From an uncultured Chloroflexota bacterium (GTDB lineage Bacteria; Chloroflexota; Anaerolineae; Anaerolineales; Anaerolineaceae): a stretch of DNA of 64,000 nucleotides. The stretch is from assembly GCA_902791025.1 (NCBI GenBank), contig CADATZ010000033.1, positions 1 through 64,000 on the forward strand, in the 5' to 3' direction. The notes beneath the pieces are model-generated. The model saw only the letters and a list, made by a program, of their open reading frames with translations, did no database searches and was not told where the DNA came from. The position numbers and the translations under genes were made by a program. This document shows positions 8,198 through 17,600 of the stretch, piece by piece (the stretch's first letter is position 1; the number at the start of each line of letters is the position of its first letter).

Positions 8198-8263
8198 ATG
8201 GTTTATGGACTGACTACCACTACTACAGAAACGACCGCTATATGCGGTCTGTTCAGTATGTGA
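8198..8263 (+). CDS. Threonine-rich leader peptide of thrS
   Basis: A 21-residue frame: MVYGL, then TTTTTETT, then AICGLFSM. Seven of eight consecutive codons (8213-8236) are Thr (ACT ACC ACT ACT ACA GAA ACG ACC). AAGGA at 8183-8187 sits 10 bp ahead of the ATG. An upstream in-frame ATG at 8177 overlaps the promoter and is unlikely. The stop TGA at 8261 lies inside the strand that forms the antiterminator. The arrangement matches classical amino-acid biosynthesis leader peptides and suggests that ribosome stalling at Thr codons reports low charged tRNA-Thr. Confidence 0.85.
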   Translation: MVYGLTTTTTETTAICGLFSM

Positions 8264-8321
8264 GGTTGGTTCAAGCCCGGAAAAGAACTTTGAAAGCTGC
8301 CTCACATGAGGCAGTTTTTTT
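8233..8321 (+). promoter_or_regulatory. Transcription attenuator of thrS
   Basis: Three pairings are visible. A hairpin GACCGC/GCGGTC at 8233-8249 overlaps the last Thr codons. A terminator has stem CTGCCTCA (8297-8304) with TGAGGCAG (8307-8314) followed by seven T. An antiterminator forms when ATGTGAGG at 8258-8265 pairs perfectly with CCTCACAT at 8300-8307. A ribosome finishing at TGA 8261 would cover the antiterminator strand and allow termination; one stalled on Thr codons would leave it free. The downstream gene is thrS. Confidence 0.85.
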
Positions 8322-8367
8322 ATGAAAATTTACAGATCGCTTTCAAAAAAGCATAAAGGAGATTCGG

Positions 8368-10176
8368 ATGAATAAAGAGGAGTACAAAGAGTACTATTCA
8401 AGCGTTTACCGGCATTCGCTCGCTCACGTTCTGGCGGATGCGGTTATGGAAATTTTCGGTAAGGAAAATGTTCAGATCGCCATCGGTCCGCAGATCGCGG
8501 ATGGTTTTTATTATGACTTTCTGCTGCCCCGCAATCTGACCGCTGAAGACTATCCGGTGATCGAAGCCAAGATGCACGAAATCCTCAAGCGCAAAGAGGA
8601 CTGGCGAGTGCAGGAATATTCCCGTGCCGACGCACTGGAACTTTTTGCCGATCAGAAATATAAGGTAGAACTGATCAACGACCTGCCGGAAGACGCAAAA
8701 ATCACCGTTTACTTCACCGGTGACAGCTTCTTCGATCTCTGCCGCGGCCCGCACATCAGCAACTCCCAGGAACTTCTCGGCGCGGCCTTCCAGATCAAAT
8801 CCGTCTCCGGTGCCTACTGGCGCGGCGACGAACACCGCGATCAGCTGCAGCGTATTTATGTCTACGCCTATGAGAACAAAAAAGACCTTGCCGAACATCT
8901 GAAGCTCATCAAAGAAGCTCAGGAACGCGACCACAAGAAGCTCGGCCCGCAGCTCGATCTGTTCATGTTCGACGAATCCGCACCGGGTATGCCCTACTGG
9001 CTGCCGCGCGGCTGGAAGCTTTACAACGCGCTGCTCGACTACTGGCGCTTTGTCCATGAAGAACACAACTATCAGGAAGTTTCTGCCCCGGTCATCAACA
9101 ACCGTCAATTATGGGTCACCTCCGGCCACTGGGGACACTACCGCAACAACATGTTCCTGGTCCCCGGGTATGAGACCGACGATAACGGCAACCGTTTATA
9201 CGACATCGAAAACCCGAACACCTTTGCAGCCAAACCGATGAACTGCCCGAACGCCATCAACGTTTACCGCAGGACATCCCGCTCCTACCGCGAGCTGCCT
9301 TACCGCGTGAGCCAGGTGGATGTGATCCATCGTAAGGAAAAGTCCGGCGAACTGAACGGCCTGTTCCGTGTGCAGGAATTCCGCCAGGATGATGCCCACA
9401 TCTTCGTGACGGAAGACCAGATTGCAAGTGAAATCGGTGACATCATGAGCATCGCCACGCAGCTTTACGACACATTCGGCCTCACCTACCGCGTGGAACT
9501 CTCCACCCGCCCGGATGACTTCATGGGCGATATCGAAACCTGGAACCAGGCAGAAGCCTCTCTGAAGAAGATCCTGGATGACACCTACGGTGAAGGTAAT
9601 TACGAGATCAACGAGGGCGACGGTGCCTTCTACGGTCCGAAGATCGACCTGCAGATGAAAGACTGTCTCGGCCGTGAATGGCAGATGGGCACCATCCAGC
9701 TCGACTTCCAGCTGCCGCTGAATTTCGACCTGAAATATGTGGCTGCTGACGGCAGCTTCAAACGCCCGGTCATGATCCACCGCGCTATCTTCGGTTCCTT
9801 TGAACGCTTCATCGGCATTCTGATCGAAAACTTCAAGGGTCAGTTCCCCTTCTGGTGCTCCCCTTACCAGGTCGGCATCGTCCCGATCATGCCCATGCAC
9901 AATGAGTATGCGAAAGAGGTTTTGCGTGAGCTGCACAAAGCCGGCATCCGTGCGGAAATCGACGAAACCGACCGCAACATGCGCGACAAGATGAAGCAGT
10001 TCCACAATGCCCGCGACCCGTTCATCCTCATCCTGGGTGACAAGGAAGTGGAAAACCGCACGGTCTCCATCACCGCCCGCGGCAACAAGAAACTGAACGA
10101 TGTGCCGCTCGCAGATTTTGTAGCCATGTGCCAGAAAATGAACAAGGAACATTCACTGGAACTGGACCTTCAGTAA
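8368..10176 (+). CDS. thrS: Threonyl-tRNA synthetase
   Basis: Charges tRNA-Thr with threonine in the cytoplasm. The 602 residues begin almost directly with the editing domain (HSLAH, later DLCRGPH), so the N-terminal TGS domain of many ThrS proteins is missing. The class II core follows: PMNCPNA with the Zn-ligand Cys, motif 2 FRVQEFRQDDAHIF, and motif 3 HRAIFGSFERFIG. The C-terminal anticodon-binding domain is complete. AAAGGAG precedes the ATG. Expression is probably controlled by the threonine leader peptide and attenuator just upstream. Confidence 0.97.
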   Translation: MNKEEYKEYYSSVYRHSLAHVLADAVMEIFGKENVQIAIGPQIADGFYYDFLLPRNLTAEDYPVIEAKMHEILKRKEDWRVQEYSRADALELFADQKYKVELINDLPEDAKITVYFTGDSFFDLCRGPHISNSQELLGAAFQIKSVSGAYWRGDEHRDQLQRIYVYAYENKKDLAEHLKLIKEAQERDHKKLGPQLDLFMFDESAPGMPYWLPRGWKLYNALLDYWRFVHEEHNYQEVSAPVINNRQLWVTSGHWGHYRNNMFLVPGYETDDNGNRLYDIENPNTFAAKPMNCPNAINVYRRTSRSYRELPYRVSQVDVIHRKEKSGELNGLFRVQEFRQDDAHIFVTEDQIASEIGDIMSIATQLYDTFGLTYRVELSTRPDDFMGDIETWNQAEASLKKILDDTYGEGNYEINEGDGAFYGPKIDLQMKDCLGREWQMGTIQLDFQLPLNFDLKYVAADGSFKRPVMIHRAIFGSFERFIGILIENFKGQFPFWCSPYQVGIVPIMPMHNEYAKEVLRELHKAGIRAEIDETDRNMRDKMKQFHNARDPFILILGDKEVENRTVSITARGNKKLNDVPLADFVAMCQKMNKEHSLELDLQ

Positions 10177-10187
10177 GAAAATTTGGA

Positions 10188-10218
10188 AGCACACGGGAGG
10201 CGATCCCGTGTGCTTTTT
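10188..10218 (+). terminator. Rho-independent terminator after thrS
   Basis: Stem AGCACACGGGA (10188-10198) pairs with TCCCGTGTGCT (10204-10214), followed by TTTT. It separates thrS from the next gene. Confidence 0.88.
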
Positions 10219-10252
10219 ATTACCGCTAATTGCACTATAAGGAGTGTATTCA

Positions 10253-10936
10253 ATGGAATTATACATTGATGATGCCAATGTCAATGAGATCCGCCGCCTG
10301 ATCGATATCTATCCGATCGATGGCGTGACCACCAACCCATCGATTCTTGCAAAAACCGGCTCCAACCCGGTGGAGGTCCTGAAAGAGATCCGCACCATTC
10401 TCGGACCTGAGTCACGGATCTTCGCACAAACCATCCCGATGGACGCAGATGGAATGATCCGCGATGCCCATGCCCTGGTCACACTGCTCGGGAAACATAC
10501 CGTGGTCAAGATTCCCTCTATCCCGGAGGGGTTCAAGGCCATACGGGAGCTTTCTCAGCAGGGACTCACCACTTGTGGAACGGTGGTCTACACTCCTATG
10601 CAGGCATATCTGGCGGCAAAAGCCGGTGCCGCATATGTGGCGCCTTACATCAACCGCATTGACAATATGGGGTTCGATGGCGTGGAAACGGTGAAAAAGA
10701 TCCAGATGATCCTGAACCTGCACCAATTTAAAACAAAGATCCTCGCTGCATCTTTCAAGAACAGCCAGCAGGTCCTTGACCTGTGTGCGTTCGGCATCAA
10801 AGCCGCAACCTGCGCGCCTTCCGTCATTGACGGCTTTGTCAAAAACGCGGCGATCGACAGTGCTGTCCAGGATTTTCTGAAGGATTTCAGCAAAATTGCA
10901 CCAAATAGTGCATCTATAGCAGATCTAATCGGATAA
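10253..10936 (+). CDS. Transaldolase-like protein, fructose-6-phosphate aldolase subfamily
   Basis: Class I aldolase of the FSA/TalC group, either cleaving fructose 6-phosphate to dihydroxyacetone and glyceraldehyde 3-phosphate or acting as a short transaldolase. The 227 residues carry DGVTTNPS at the N-terminus, the Schiff-base lysine in VVKIPS, and CGTVVYTPMQAYLAAKAGAAYVAPYINR. ATG 10253 is preferred over GTG 10244 because AAGGAG at 10239-10244 is 8 bp away. It is followed within 22 bp by the PhzF gene and may be co-transcribed with it. Confidence 0.92.
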   Translation: MELYIDDANVNEIRRLIDIYPIDGVTTNPSILAKTGSNPVEVLKEIRTILGPESRIFAQTIPMDADGMIRDAHALVTLLGKHTVVKIPSIPEGFKAIRELSQQGLTTCGTVVYTPMQAYLAAKAGAAYVAPYINRIDNMGFDGVETVKKIQMILNLHQFKTKILAASFKNSQQVLDLCAFGIKAATCAPSVIDGFVKNAAIDSAVQDFLKDFSKIAPNSASIADLIG

Positions 10937-10958
10937 CCACAACGCAGAGAGCAACAAC

Positions 10959-11744
10959 ATGAAGCAGTATATCGTCGACGCATTTGCAGACGAATTATTC
11001 ACCGGAAACCCGGCAGCCGTGCTCCCCTGCATGAAAATGCCGGATGCGGACCTGATGCTGAAAATCGCCATCGAAAATAATTATTCCGAAACCGCCTTTG
11101 TGGTGAAACGACGTCCCGGCGAATATGACCTGAAATGGTTCACCCCGGGAGGTGAAATCGACCTGTGCGGACATGCCACGTTAGGGACAGCCTTTGTTGT
11201 CAGCACTTTTGTCGATCCGGGAGTGGAAGAGATGCACTTCCATACCCTGAGCGGCGAGCTGATCGTCCGGAAAACAGACGCCGGTTTTACAATGAACTTT
11301 CCGGTGGGAATCAGCAAACCCATACCGTTAACACAAGTCTTGATGGATGCCGCCGGCGGCATTGCCCGTGAAGCGTTTTACGACGGCGGGGATATGGTTC
11401 TGATCGTTTCCGATGAGGAAGCGCTGCAGGCATTTGTCCCCGATGAGGAAAAGATACTCAAAACAGAAGGCGTTGGATTCATCCTCACAGCTTCTTCAAA
11501 AACGTACGATTTTGTTTCGCGCTGTTTCTATCCAAAGTTGAAAATCCTTGAAGACCCCGTCACCGGACGAGCTCATACCTACATGACGCCCATCTGGCAC
11601 CGGAAGCTCGGAAAATCCGTCATGCGAGCGAAACAAATCTCATCCCGCGGCGGGATTCTGACGGTTGAGGACAAGGGGGACCGCATCCTGATCAGCGGCA
11701 ATGTCCAGCTTTTCATGGAAGGGAATATCCCGTTTGAATTATAA
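10959..11744 (+). CDS. PhzF-family isomerase/epimerase-like protein
   Basis: Belongs to the diaminopimelate-epimerase-fold PhzF family, whose members mostly have unknown substrates; PhzF itself isomerises a phenazine precursor. The 261 residues include FTGNPAAV, the catalytic Glu in NNYSETAF, FTPGGEIDLCGHATLG, and a C-terminal DPVTGRAH, where the family usually has DPVTGSAH. No phenazine genes are nearby, so a metabolic repair or general isomerase role is more likely. It lies 22 bp after the transaldolase-like gene. Confidence 0.88.
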   Translation: MKQYIVDAFADELFTGNPAAVLPCMKMPDADLMLKIAIENNYSETAFVVKRRPGEYDLKWFTPGGEIDLCGHATLGTAFVVSTFVDPGVEEMHFHTLSGELIVRKTDAGFTMNFPVGISKPIPLTQVLMDAAGGIAREAFYDGGDMVLIVSDEEALQAFVPDEEKILKTEGVGFILTASSKTYDFVSRCFYPKLKILEDPVTGRAHTYMTPIWHRKLGKSVMRAKQISSRGGILTVEDKGDRILISGNVQLFMEGNIPFEL

Positions 11745-11785
11745 TTATTTCAGTGGTCAGTGATCAGTGGCCGGTGAGCAGATTT
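11745..11785. repeat. Short degenerate repeat (CAGTGGT-type)
   Basis: TCAGTGGTCAGTGATCAGTGGCCGGTGAG is a short relative of the heptad tracts, with about three units. It lies between the PhzF gene and the next start. Confidence 0.5.
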
Positions 11786-11802
11786 TACCAAAAGGAGTTC
11801 TG

Positions 11803-12945
11803 ATGCAATACAGGAATCTTGGAAAAACCGGATTAAAAGTCAGTGAAATCGGTTTCGGCGGAGAATGGCTGGAACGTCACCCGGAAGAAGAATCAGTTGA
11901 ATTGATCCGCTATGCCGCGGACAAAGGCATCAACATCATCGACTGCTGGATGCCGGATCCGAAATCAAGAGATATCATCGGAAAAGGGATGGAGGGGAAC
12001 CGTGATCACTGGTACGTTCAGGGTCATTTTGGCTCCACTTACCAGGACGGTCAGTATGTCCGCAGCCGGGAAATGAAACACGTCGTTCCCGCTTTCGAGG
12101 ATCTGCTCAAGCGGCTGAAGACCGATTATATCGATTTGGGGATGATCCATTACATTGATTCAGAAGAAGACTGGGACAAAAGCATGAACGGCGACTTCAT
12201 CCGCTACGTCCACGAGATGCATGAAGCCGGCGTTGTACGCCATATCGGTCTTTCCACACACAATCCCCGCATGGCAAAACGGGCTGTCGAAACCGGGATC
12301 GTTGAAATGATCCTGTTTTCCATCAACCCCGCTTTCGATATGCACCCCGCGACGGAAAACCTGGATGACATGTTCGGCGAATATGAACAGGGACTCGCCG
12401 GCATCGACAAGGAACGGGCTGCGTTGTATCAACTATGCGAAGAAAAGAACGTCGGCATCACCGTCATGAAGGGCTTCTTCGGCGGCAGATTGTTTGACGA
12501 AAAAACATCACCCTTCGGCAAAGCCTTTACGCCTGCACAGTGCATCCACTACGCACTCACCCGCCCCGGTGTTTCGTCCATTCTCTGCGGGTACGACAAC
12601 AAAGAACAAGTCGACCAGGCTGTCGCTTATGAGACCGCGACCGATGATGAAAAGGATTACGCCTCCGTTATCGCTTCCGCTCCGCTGCATGCTTACAGCG
12701 GACAGTGCACCTACTGCGGTCACTGCAAGCCCTGCCCGATGAATATTGATATCGCCATGGTCAACAAATTCTATGACCTGGCCGTGCAGCAACCGGAAGT
12801 CCCCGAAAGCGTGAGAGAGCACTACAAGGCACTGGGTACCACCGCTTCCGCCTGTATCGGCTGTCAGGGATGTGAATCGCGCTGTCCTTTTGAAGTCAAA
12901 GTCGCAGAGCGCATGGTAAAAACTGCCGAATTGTTCGGCTGCTGA
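11803..12945 (+). CDS. Aldo/keto reductase-like protein with C-terminal 4Fe-4S domain
   Basis: An aldo/keto reductase TIM barrel (about residues 1-275) fused to a ferredoxin-like tail with cysteine clusters CTYCGHCKPCP and CIGCQGCESRCP, which could hold two 4Fe-4S clusters. The usual catalytic Tyr and Lys positions look altered (IDCWMPDPKSRD and VQGHFGS), while the IHYID histidine remains, so it may not be a standard NADPH reductase. ATG 11803 follows AAAAGGAG; 380 residues. The open frame upstream (GTG 11767) runs through repeat DNA. The physiological substrate is unknown. Confidence 0.88.
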   Translation: MQYRNLGKTGLKVSEIGFGGEWLERHPEEESVELIRYAADKGINIIDCWMPDPKSRDIIGKGMEGNRDHWYVQGHFGSTYQDGQYVRSREMKHVVPAFEDLLKRLKTDYIDLGMIHYIDSEEDWDKSMNGDFIRYVHEMHEAGVVRHIGLSTHNPRMAKRAVETGIVEMILFSINPAFDMHPATENLDDMFGEYEQGLAGIDKERAALYQLCEEKNVGITVMKGFFGGRLFDEKTSPFGKAFTPAQCIHYALTRPGVSSILCGYDNKEQVDQAVAYETATDDEKDYASVIASAPLHAYSGQCTYCGHCKPCPMNIDIAMVNKFYDLAVQQPEVPESVREHYKALGTTASACIGCQGCESRCPFEVKVAERMVKTAELFGC

Positions 12946-13014
12946 GAAAAGCACCCAGGGGGGACCGGACCGCTTGCAGTCCTGTACCCATAAAACAGCA
13001 TTTTTGAGGGGATA

Positions 13015-14565
13015 ATGAGCAATTTTGACGTAAAAAAGTTGTTTTCAACCGTTCAAAACGGCAATGACGTCCGCGGTGCAGCAATTGCCACCGAAACGGA
13101 AAAACTGACGCTTTCCGAACCATTGGTAACCTACATCGCCCGCGCCTTTGCCACGTTTCTTACGGAAAAATGCGGGAAGGAACCGGCAGCACTGCGCATC
13201 GGCGTGGGACACGACAGCCGTGTGACCGCCGGACAAATCAAAACCGCCTGCTGTACCGGTCTTTCTATCGCACAGGTTTACGACTGCGGACTGATCACCA
13301 CACCGGCTATGTTCCAGTCCACCGTCCTGCCGAAAAGTGATTTCGACGGCGCGGTGATGATCACGGCCAGCCATCTGCCTTTCAACCGCAACGGGATGAA
13401 ATTCTTCACCAAAGAAGGCGCTATCTCCAAAGCCGAACTATCTTCGATTTTGGATGCAGCGGCGGCACTCGCGGAACAATACGCAAAGGAAGATGCGGAA
13501 AAGCTTCTGACCGCGGACGCTCTCCCCGCCGGCACCATTCCCGCGGAGCACTTTGACATGCGCGCGGTTTACTGCGATCACATGAAAGCTGTTATCTGCC
13601 GGGAAGTCAATGCGGAAGACTATGACCATCCGCTGAAAGGCCTGCATATCGTCGTTGACGCGGGGAACGGCGCATCCGGATTCTTCGCAACCGACATTCT
13701 GGAAGGACTCGGTGCAGACATTTCCGGCAGTGTTTACCTGGAACCGGACGGGACCTTCCCCAATCATGTGCCGAATCCGGAGAACCCAACAGCAATGGAA
13801 GCCGCACGCAAGGCCACACTCGACGCAAAAGCTGACCTTGGCGTGATTTTTGACTGCGACGGCGACCGCGGGGCTGTGGTCTTCTCTGACGGGACGGAAG
13901 TGAACCGCAACACACTCATCGCCCTGCTGGGCGTGATCATTGCCGAACAGGCGCCGGGCTCCACCATCGTCACGGACTCTGTGACCTCCGATGAACTGGC
14001 GGTCTTCCTTGAAAAAGAGCTGGGGTTGAAACATCTGCGCTTCAAGCGGGGATACAAGAACGTCATCGACAAGGGTATTGAGCTGAACAATGCCGGTGAG
14101 ACCTGTGAACTGGCCATCGAGACCTCCGGGCACGGCGCGTTCAAAGAAAACCATTTCTCGGATGACGGTGCCTATATCGCCACCAAGATCATCTGCCGCA
14201 TGGCGAAGCTCCGAAAGGAAGGGAAGAAGATCGAATCCCTCATCGAAAAGCTCGGCCAGCCGGCGGAAGCTGCCGAAATGCGGCTGAACATCACGGAAGC
14301 GGATTTCAAGGCGTACGGTCAGCAGGTTCTGGATGATTTCAAAGCCTATTGCGGAACCGACAGCCGCTTCCATGTCGTGAGCCCGAATTATGAGGGGATC
14401 CGCGTGGCGTTTGATGATGACGAGGTGAAAGGCTGGATGCTCATCCGGCTGTCGCTCCATGATCCGGTGATCCCGATCAACCTGGAGTCAAAGGCACCGG
14501 GCGGCGTGGCAGTCATCAAAGAACGGATCAAACCCTTCCTTGACGCACATAAGGGATTGAGCTGA
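13015..14565 (+). CDS. Phosphomannomutase/phosphoglucomutase
   Basis: Alpha-D-phosphohexomutase that moves phosphate between C6 and C1 of glucose or mannose for sugar nucleotide and polysaccharide synthesis. The 516 residues show the N-terminal NDVRG, the phosphoserine loop TASHLPFN (usually TASHNP), the metal loop FDCDGDRGAV, the sugar-binding ETSGHGAF, and the C-terminal phosphate-binding domain with EGIRV. GAGGGG precedes the ATG. The TASHLP variant occurs in a minority subgroup, so glucose versus mannose preference is unclear. Monocistronic. Confidence 0.93.
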   Translation: MSNFDVKKLFSTVQNGNDVRGAAIATETEKLTLSEPLVTYIARAFATFLTEKCGKEPAALRIGVGHDSRVTAGQIKTACCTGLSIAQVYDCGLITTPAMFQSTVLPKSDFDGAVMITASHLPFNRNGMKFFTKEGAISKAELSSILDAAAALAEQYAKEDAEKLLTADALPAGTIPAEHFDMRAVYCDHMKAVICREVNAEDYDHPLKGLHIVVDAGNGASGFFATDILEGLGADISGSVYLEPDGTFPNHVPNPENPTAMEAARKATLDAKADLGVIFDCDGDRGAVVFSDGTEVNRNTLIALLGVIIAEQAPGSTIVTDSVTSDELAVFLEKELGLKHLRFKRGYKNVIDKGIELNNAGETCELAIETSGHGAFKENHFSDDGAYIATKIICRMAKLRKEGKKIESLIEKLGQPAEAAEMRLNITEADFKAYGQQVLDDFKAYCGTDSRFHVVSPNYEGIRVAFDDDEVKGWMLIRLSLHDPVIPINLESKAPGGVAVIKERIKPFLDAHKGLS

Positions 14566-14566
14566 T

Positions 14567-14662
14567 AAATTCAGCACGGAGCACGTGGGGACTGGCATCT
14601 TGTGTCGCGAAGCCGACACAAACGTGCCAATCCCCACGTGCATCGCTGTCAGTTCTGAATAG
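14567..14662. repeat. TATTCA-type hairpin element
   Basis: It runs from AATTCAGC to GTTCTGAATAG. A strong stem GCACGTGGGGA pairs with TCCCCACGTGC, with the inner core TTGTGTCGCGAAGCCGACACAA forming an 8-bp stem and GCGAAG loop. It lies between convergent genes and may terminate both. Confidence 0.85.
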
Positions 14663-14674
14663 ATACTTTTAACA

Positions 14675-17600
14675 TTACTGGAACATGTATTTTAACTTCA
14701 TGTTCTCAACAGCACGGTCAAATACCGAAGCGACATCCTGGTCCCCTGCGTATTTCGCCATACCGACCGGGATCACCAAATCTTCCACAAAAGTGTTTTT
14801 GTCATTGAGCAGTTCGATCCTTCTCACAAGATCATCCATGTATTCATAATCCTGTCCCTGAGAAATCACGACAAATTCATCCTTTTCAAAGCGGAATAAC
14901 GGACTTCGTTTGAATGTTCCGCCAATCACAGATGCTGCTTTTTTGATCCAGTTTTCCTCATCTTCCCGGGTGTTATCATTTTTGATGTGCAACAGGTCCT
15001 TCATCCCGAACACCGCAATCGCGAACTCGACATAGTGACGCTTGTTGATCTGCTCATCAAGCTGCTCGGCAACCGCGTCATAAGCATGTTTGTTCTTCAC
15101 ACCGGTCAGGCTGTCAATATTGACTTTCGCATTGGCGATAGCGATATTTTGGGCATAGGCATGATCGCGTCTGAGACGCGCATCAATATCCTGCACACCA
15201 ATGATCAAATGTTCCCCTTCCGATTCATTCACGAGAGCAGCCTTCAGACTCACATATTTCGGTTCACCATTGATCAACAGCCGGTATCGGATCCCATAGA
15301 CCTTGTTCTCCCGAATCCCGGTCATCACCTTATCTTTGGAAAAGAGGGTAAGGAAACGGTCCACATCTTCTTCATAAACGGTATCGGATGCGTCGAGCCT
15401 TGCCCGCTCGAAGAAGTTTTCGCCGCTTTTGGCAAGTCCAAGACCTTCATAAGAACTTGAAGCACTATATTCATTGTAGTTATCGGTTAACGGATCAACG
15501 ATATAAATACAAATAATATCTCCAGAAAGTGCAGTGATGCGCGTGTAAGTCAGTTGTTCCTGCCTGATCCGTTCCAGTGCCTCCTGCTGTTTCATCTGTG
15601 CATCGATATTACTGACGCCAATGATAATATAGTCACTGTTCTCAGCCATACGGACAGCCTTCATAGTAACGTAAACCGGTTCCCCGTGATACATCTGACG
15701 ATAGGTCAGGGTAAAGGACTCGTGCTCATCCAGCGCTTTTATCACCTTTTCCTTGGTGAAGGCATTGCAAAACATTTCCAGGTCCGGCGCGTACAGGATG
15801 CGGCGGGCATCTTTCAGCGCTTCACTGAAGAAGTTCTCTCCGTGCTTTTCGATGCCAATATTCCCCGCTGCACCGCCGGTATTATACTGGGTGAACTGAT
15901 CGGTTTTCAGATCCACATAGAAAAGATCAAAATAGTCAGAGGAAAGCGCCTGCGCAATGTGAGCATATGTCACCGCGGTATTCGGTTTGGCGTCATCCAT
16001 CACGCCGAGCACTGCCATAACAACCGCAGCCATCCCGGTAACCGGATTGACTGCGATCCGCCGCAGAAAAGCATGAACAACAGACCCGGTGGGCATAACG
16101 TCATCGATGATCATTCTGCTTCCGTCGACCCCGCACTGGCGGACAATTTTCATGAACATCAACCCGGGTCTATCCTCAACGTCGGCATAATTGAAGAACT
16201 TCCCGGTGGGAGCATTCCACTCCATCAGGTTCAGAAAATCACGGAACGACCTGTTGCAGCGCACAATACGGAAACGCTCCCCATCGGATTCAATGATCGT
16301 GATTGGCAGGGTGTTGAAATAATTACGGAAAGATTCCTGATCATCCTGCTTGAACAGAGCCATATCATAAAGATTGATGCGTCCAAGTGCGCTGTAATAA
16401 TCGGTTTCATCCGGGTTCTCAAAACCGATCTGAATCCCTTTTTCATAGCGGGCAAGAACCTCTTCCATGGAGATCGGTTTGGTATAATAATAGCCCTGCA
16501 CCTTGGTACAGCCGATTTCTCTCAGAAAATCAAGCTGTTCCTGCCGTTCCACGCCTTCACACAGGGTTTCCAGTCCCAAACCGATCGCCATCTTCATCAA
16601 TTCCGTCAGGATGATCTTTGACTCATCCCCATTATCAAAGTTCTGCATAAAACGCATGTCAAACTTGATGAGGTCAAAGTGAATGCTCTGCAAAACATCC
16701 AGGGAGGAATATCCGCTGCCGAAGTCATCCATCCAGACCTTGAAGCCGAGAGACTGGAAACGCCCCACCTGTTCTTTGATAAAATCAAAATCAGAACCGA
16801 CAACGCTTTCCGTAATTTCAATGGTGATCTTGTCCCGGGAGATTCCCGAAGCATCGACACGTTTCCGTACTTCTTCTACCAGGTCGCAGACGTCAAAATC
16901 CGTCCGGGAGAAATTGATGGAAATCGGCACAAGATTCAAGCCTCTTGACGCCTGGATCTTCATCTTCTCCAAAACCTGCTCAACCACATAAAGATCCAGC
17001 TTATAGATCAGCTTCGACTCTTCCAGCGGTTGTATAAAATCATCCGGAACCAGAAACCCCCGCACCGGGTCGACCCAGCGGGAAAGCGCTTCTTCATCGC
17101 AGACCCTGCCGTTTGCCGTGCGGACGATCGGCTGATAATACACCCGGATCCATTTTTCCCGGATCGCCCTGTCGAGATTGTCGATAATATACTGACGTTT
17201 GTCAACATCCGCCAGCATTGATTCATTAAAATAATGATGTTTGGAAACAAGCGTCCCGCGGTTGACATCACAGGCATATTTCGCCCAGTCGCAAACCAGG
17301 CTGAAATTCATTTTCTCATCGATATCAACGGCGATTCCGGCTCTCACGGTCAGTCCGTTCCCACCTTCGATCCGGCTGCATTCAGAAAAGATCCGGTCAA
17401 GTGTCTCTTCAGGGTCCGCTTCTCCGGTTATGGCCGCGAAAATATCCATACCGAAACGGCTGCAGTTCTCATTGCCGTAATGCGAAGCAAGAATCTTGGC
17501 AATTCGCTGCAGGAGCTTATCGCCTTCGTTATAACCGTATTTCCGGTTATAGTACTTCATGCCGTTCACATTGAAAAAGATCACGGTTGGCTGGATCCTT

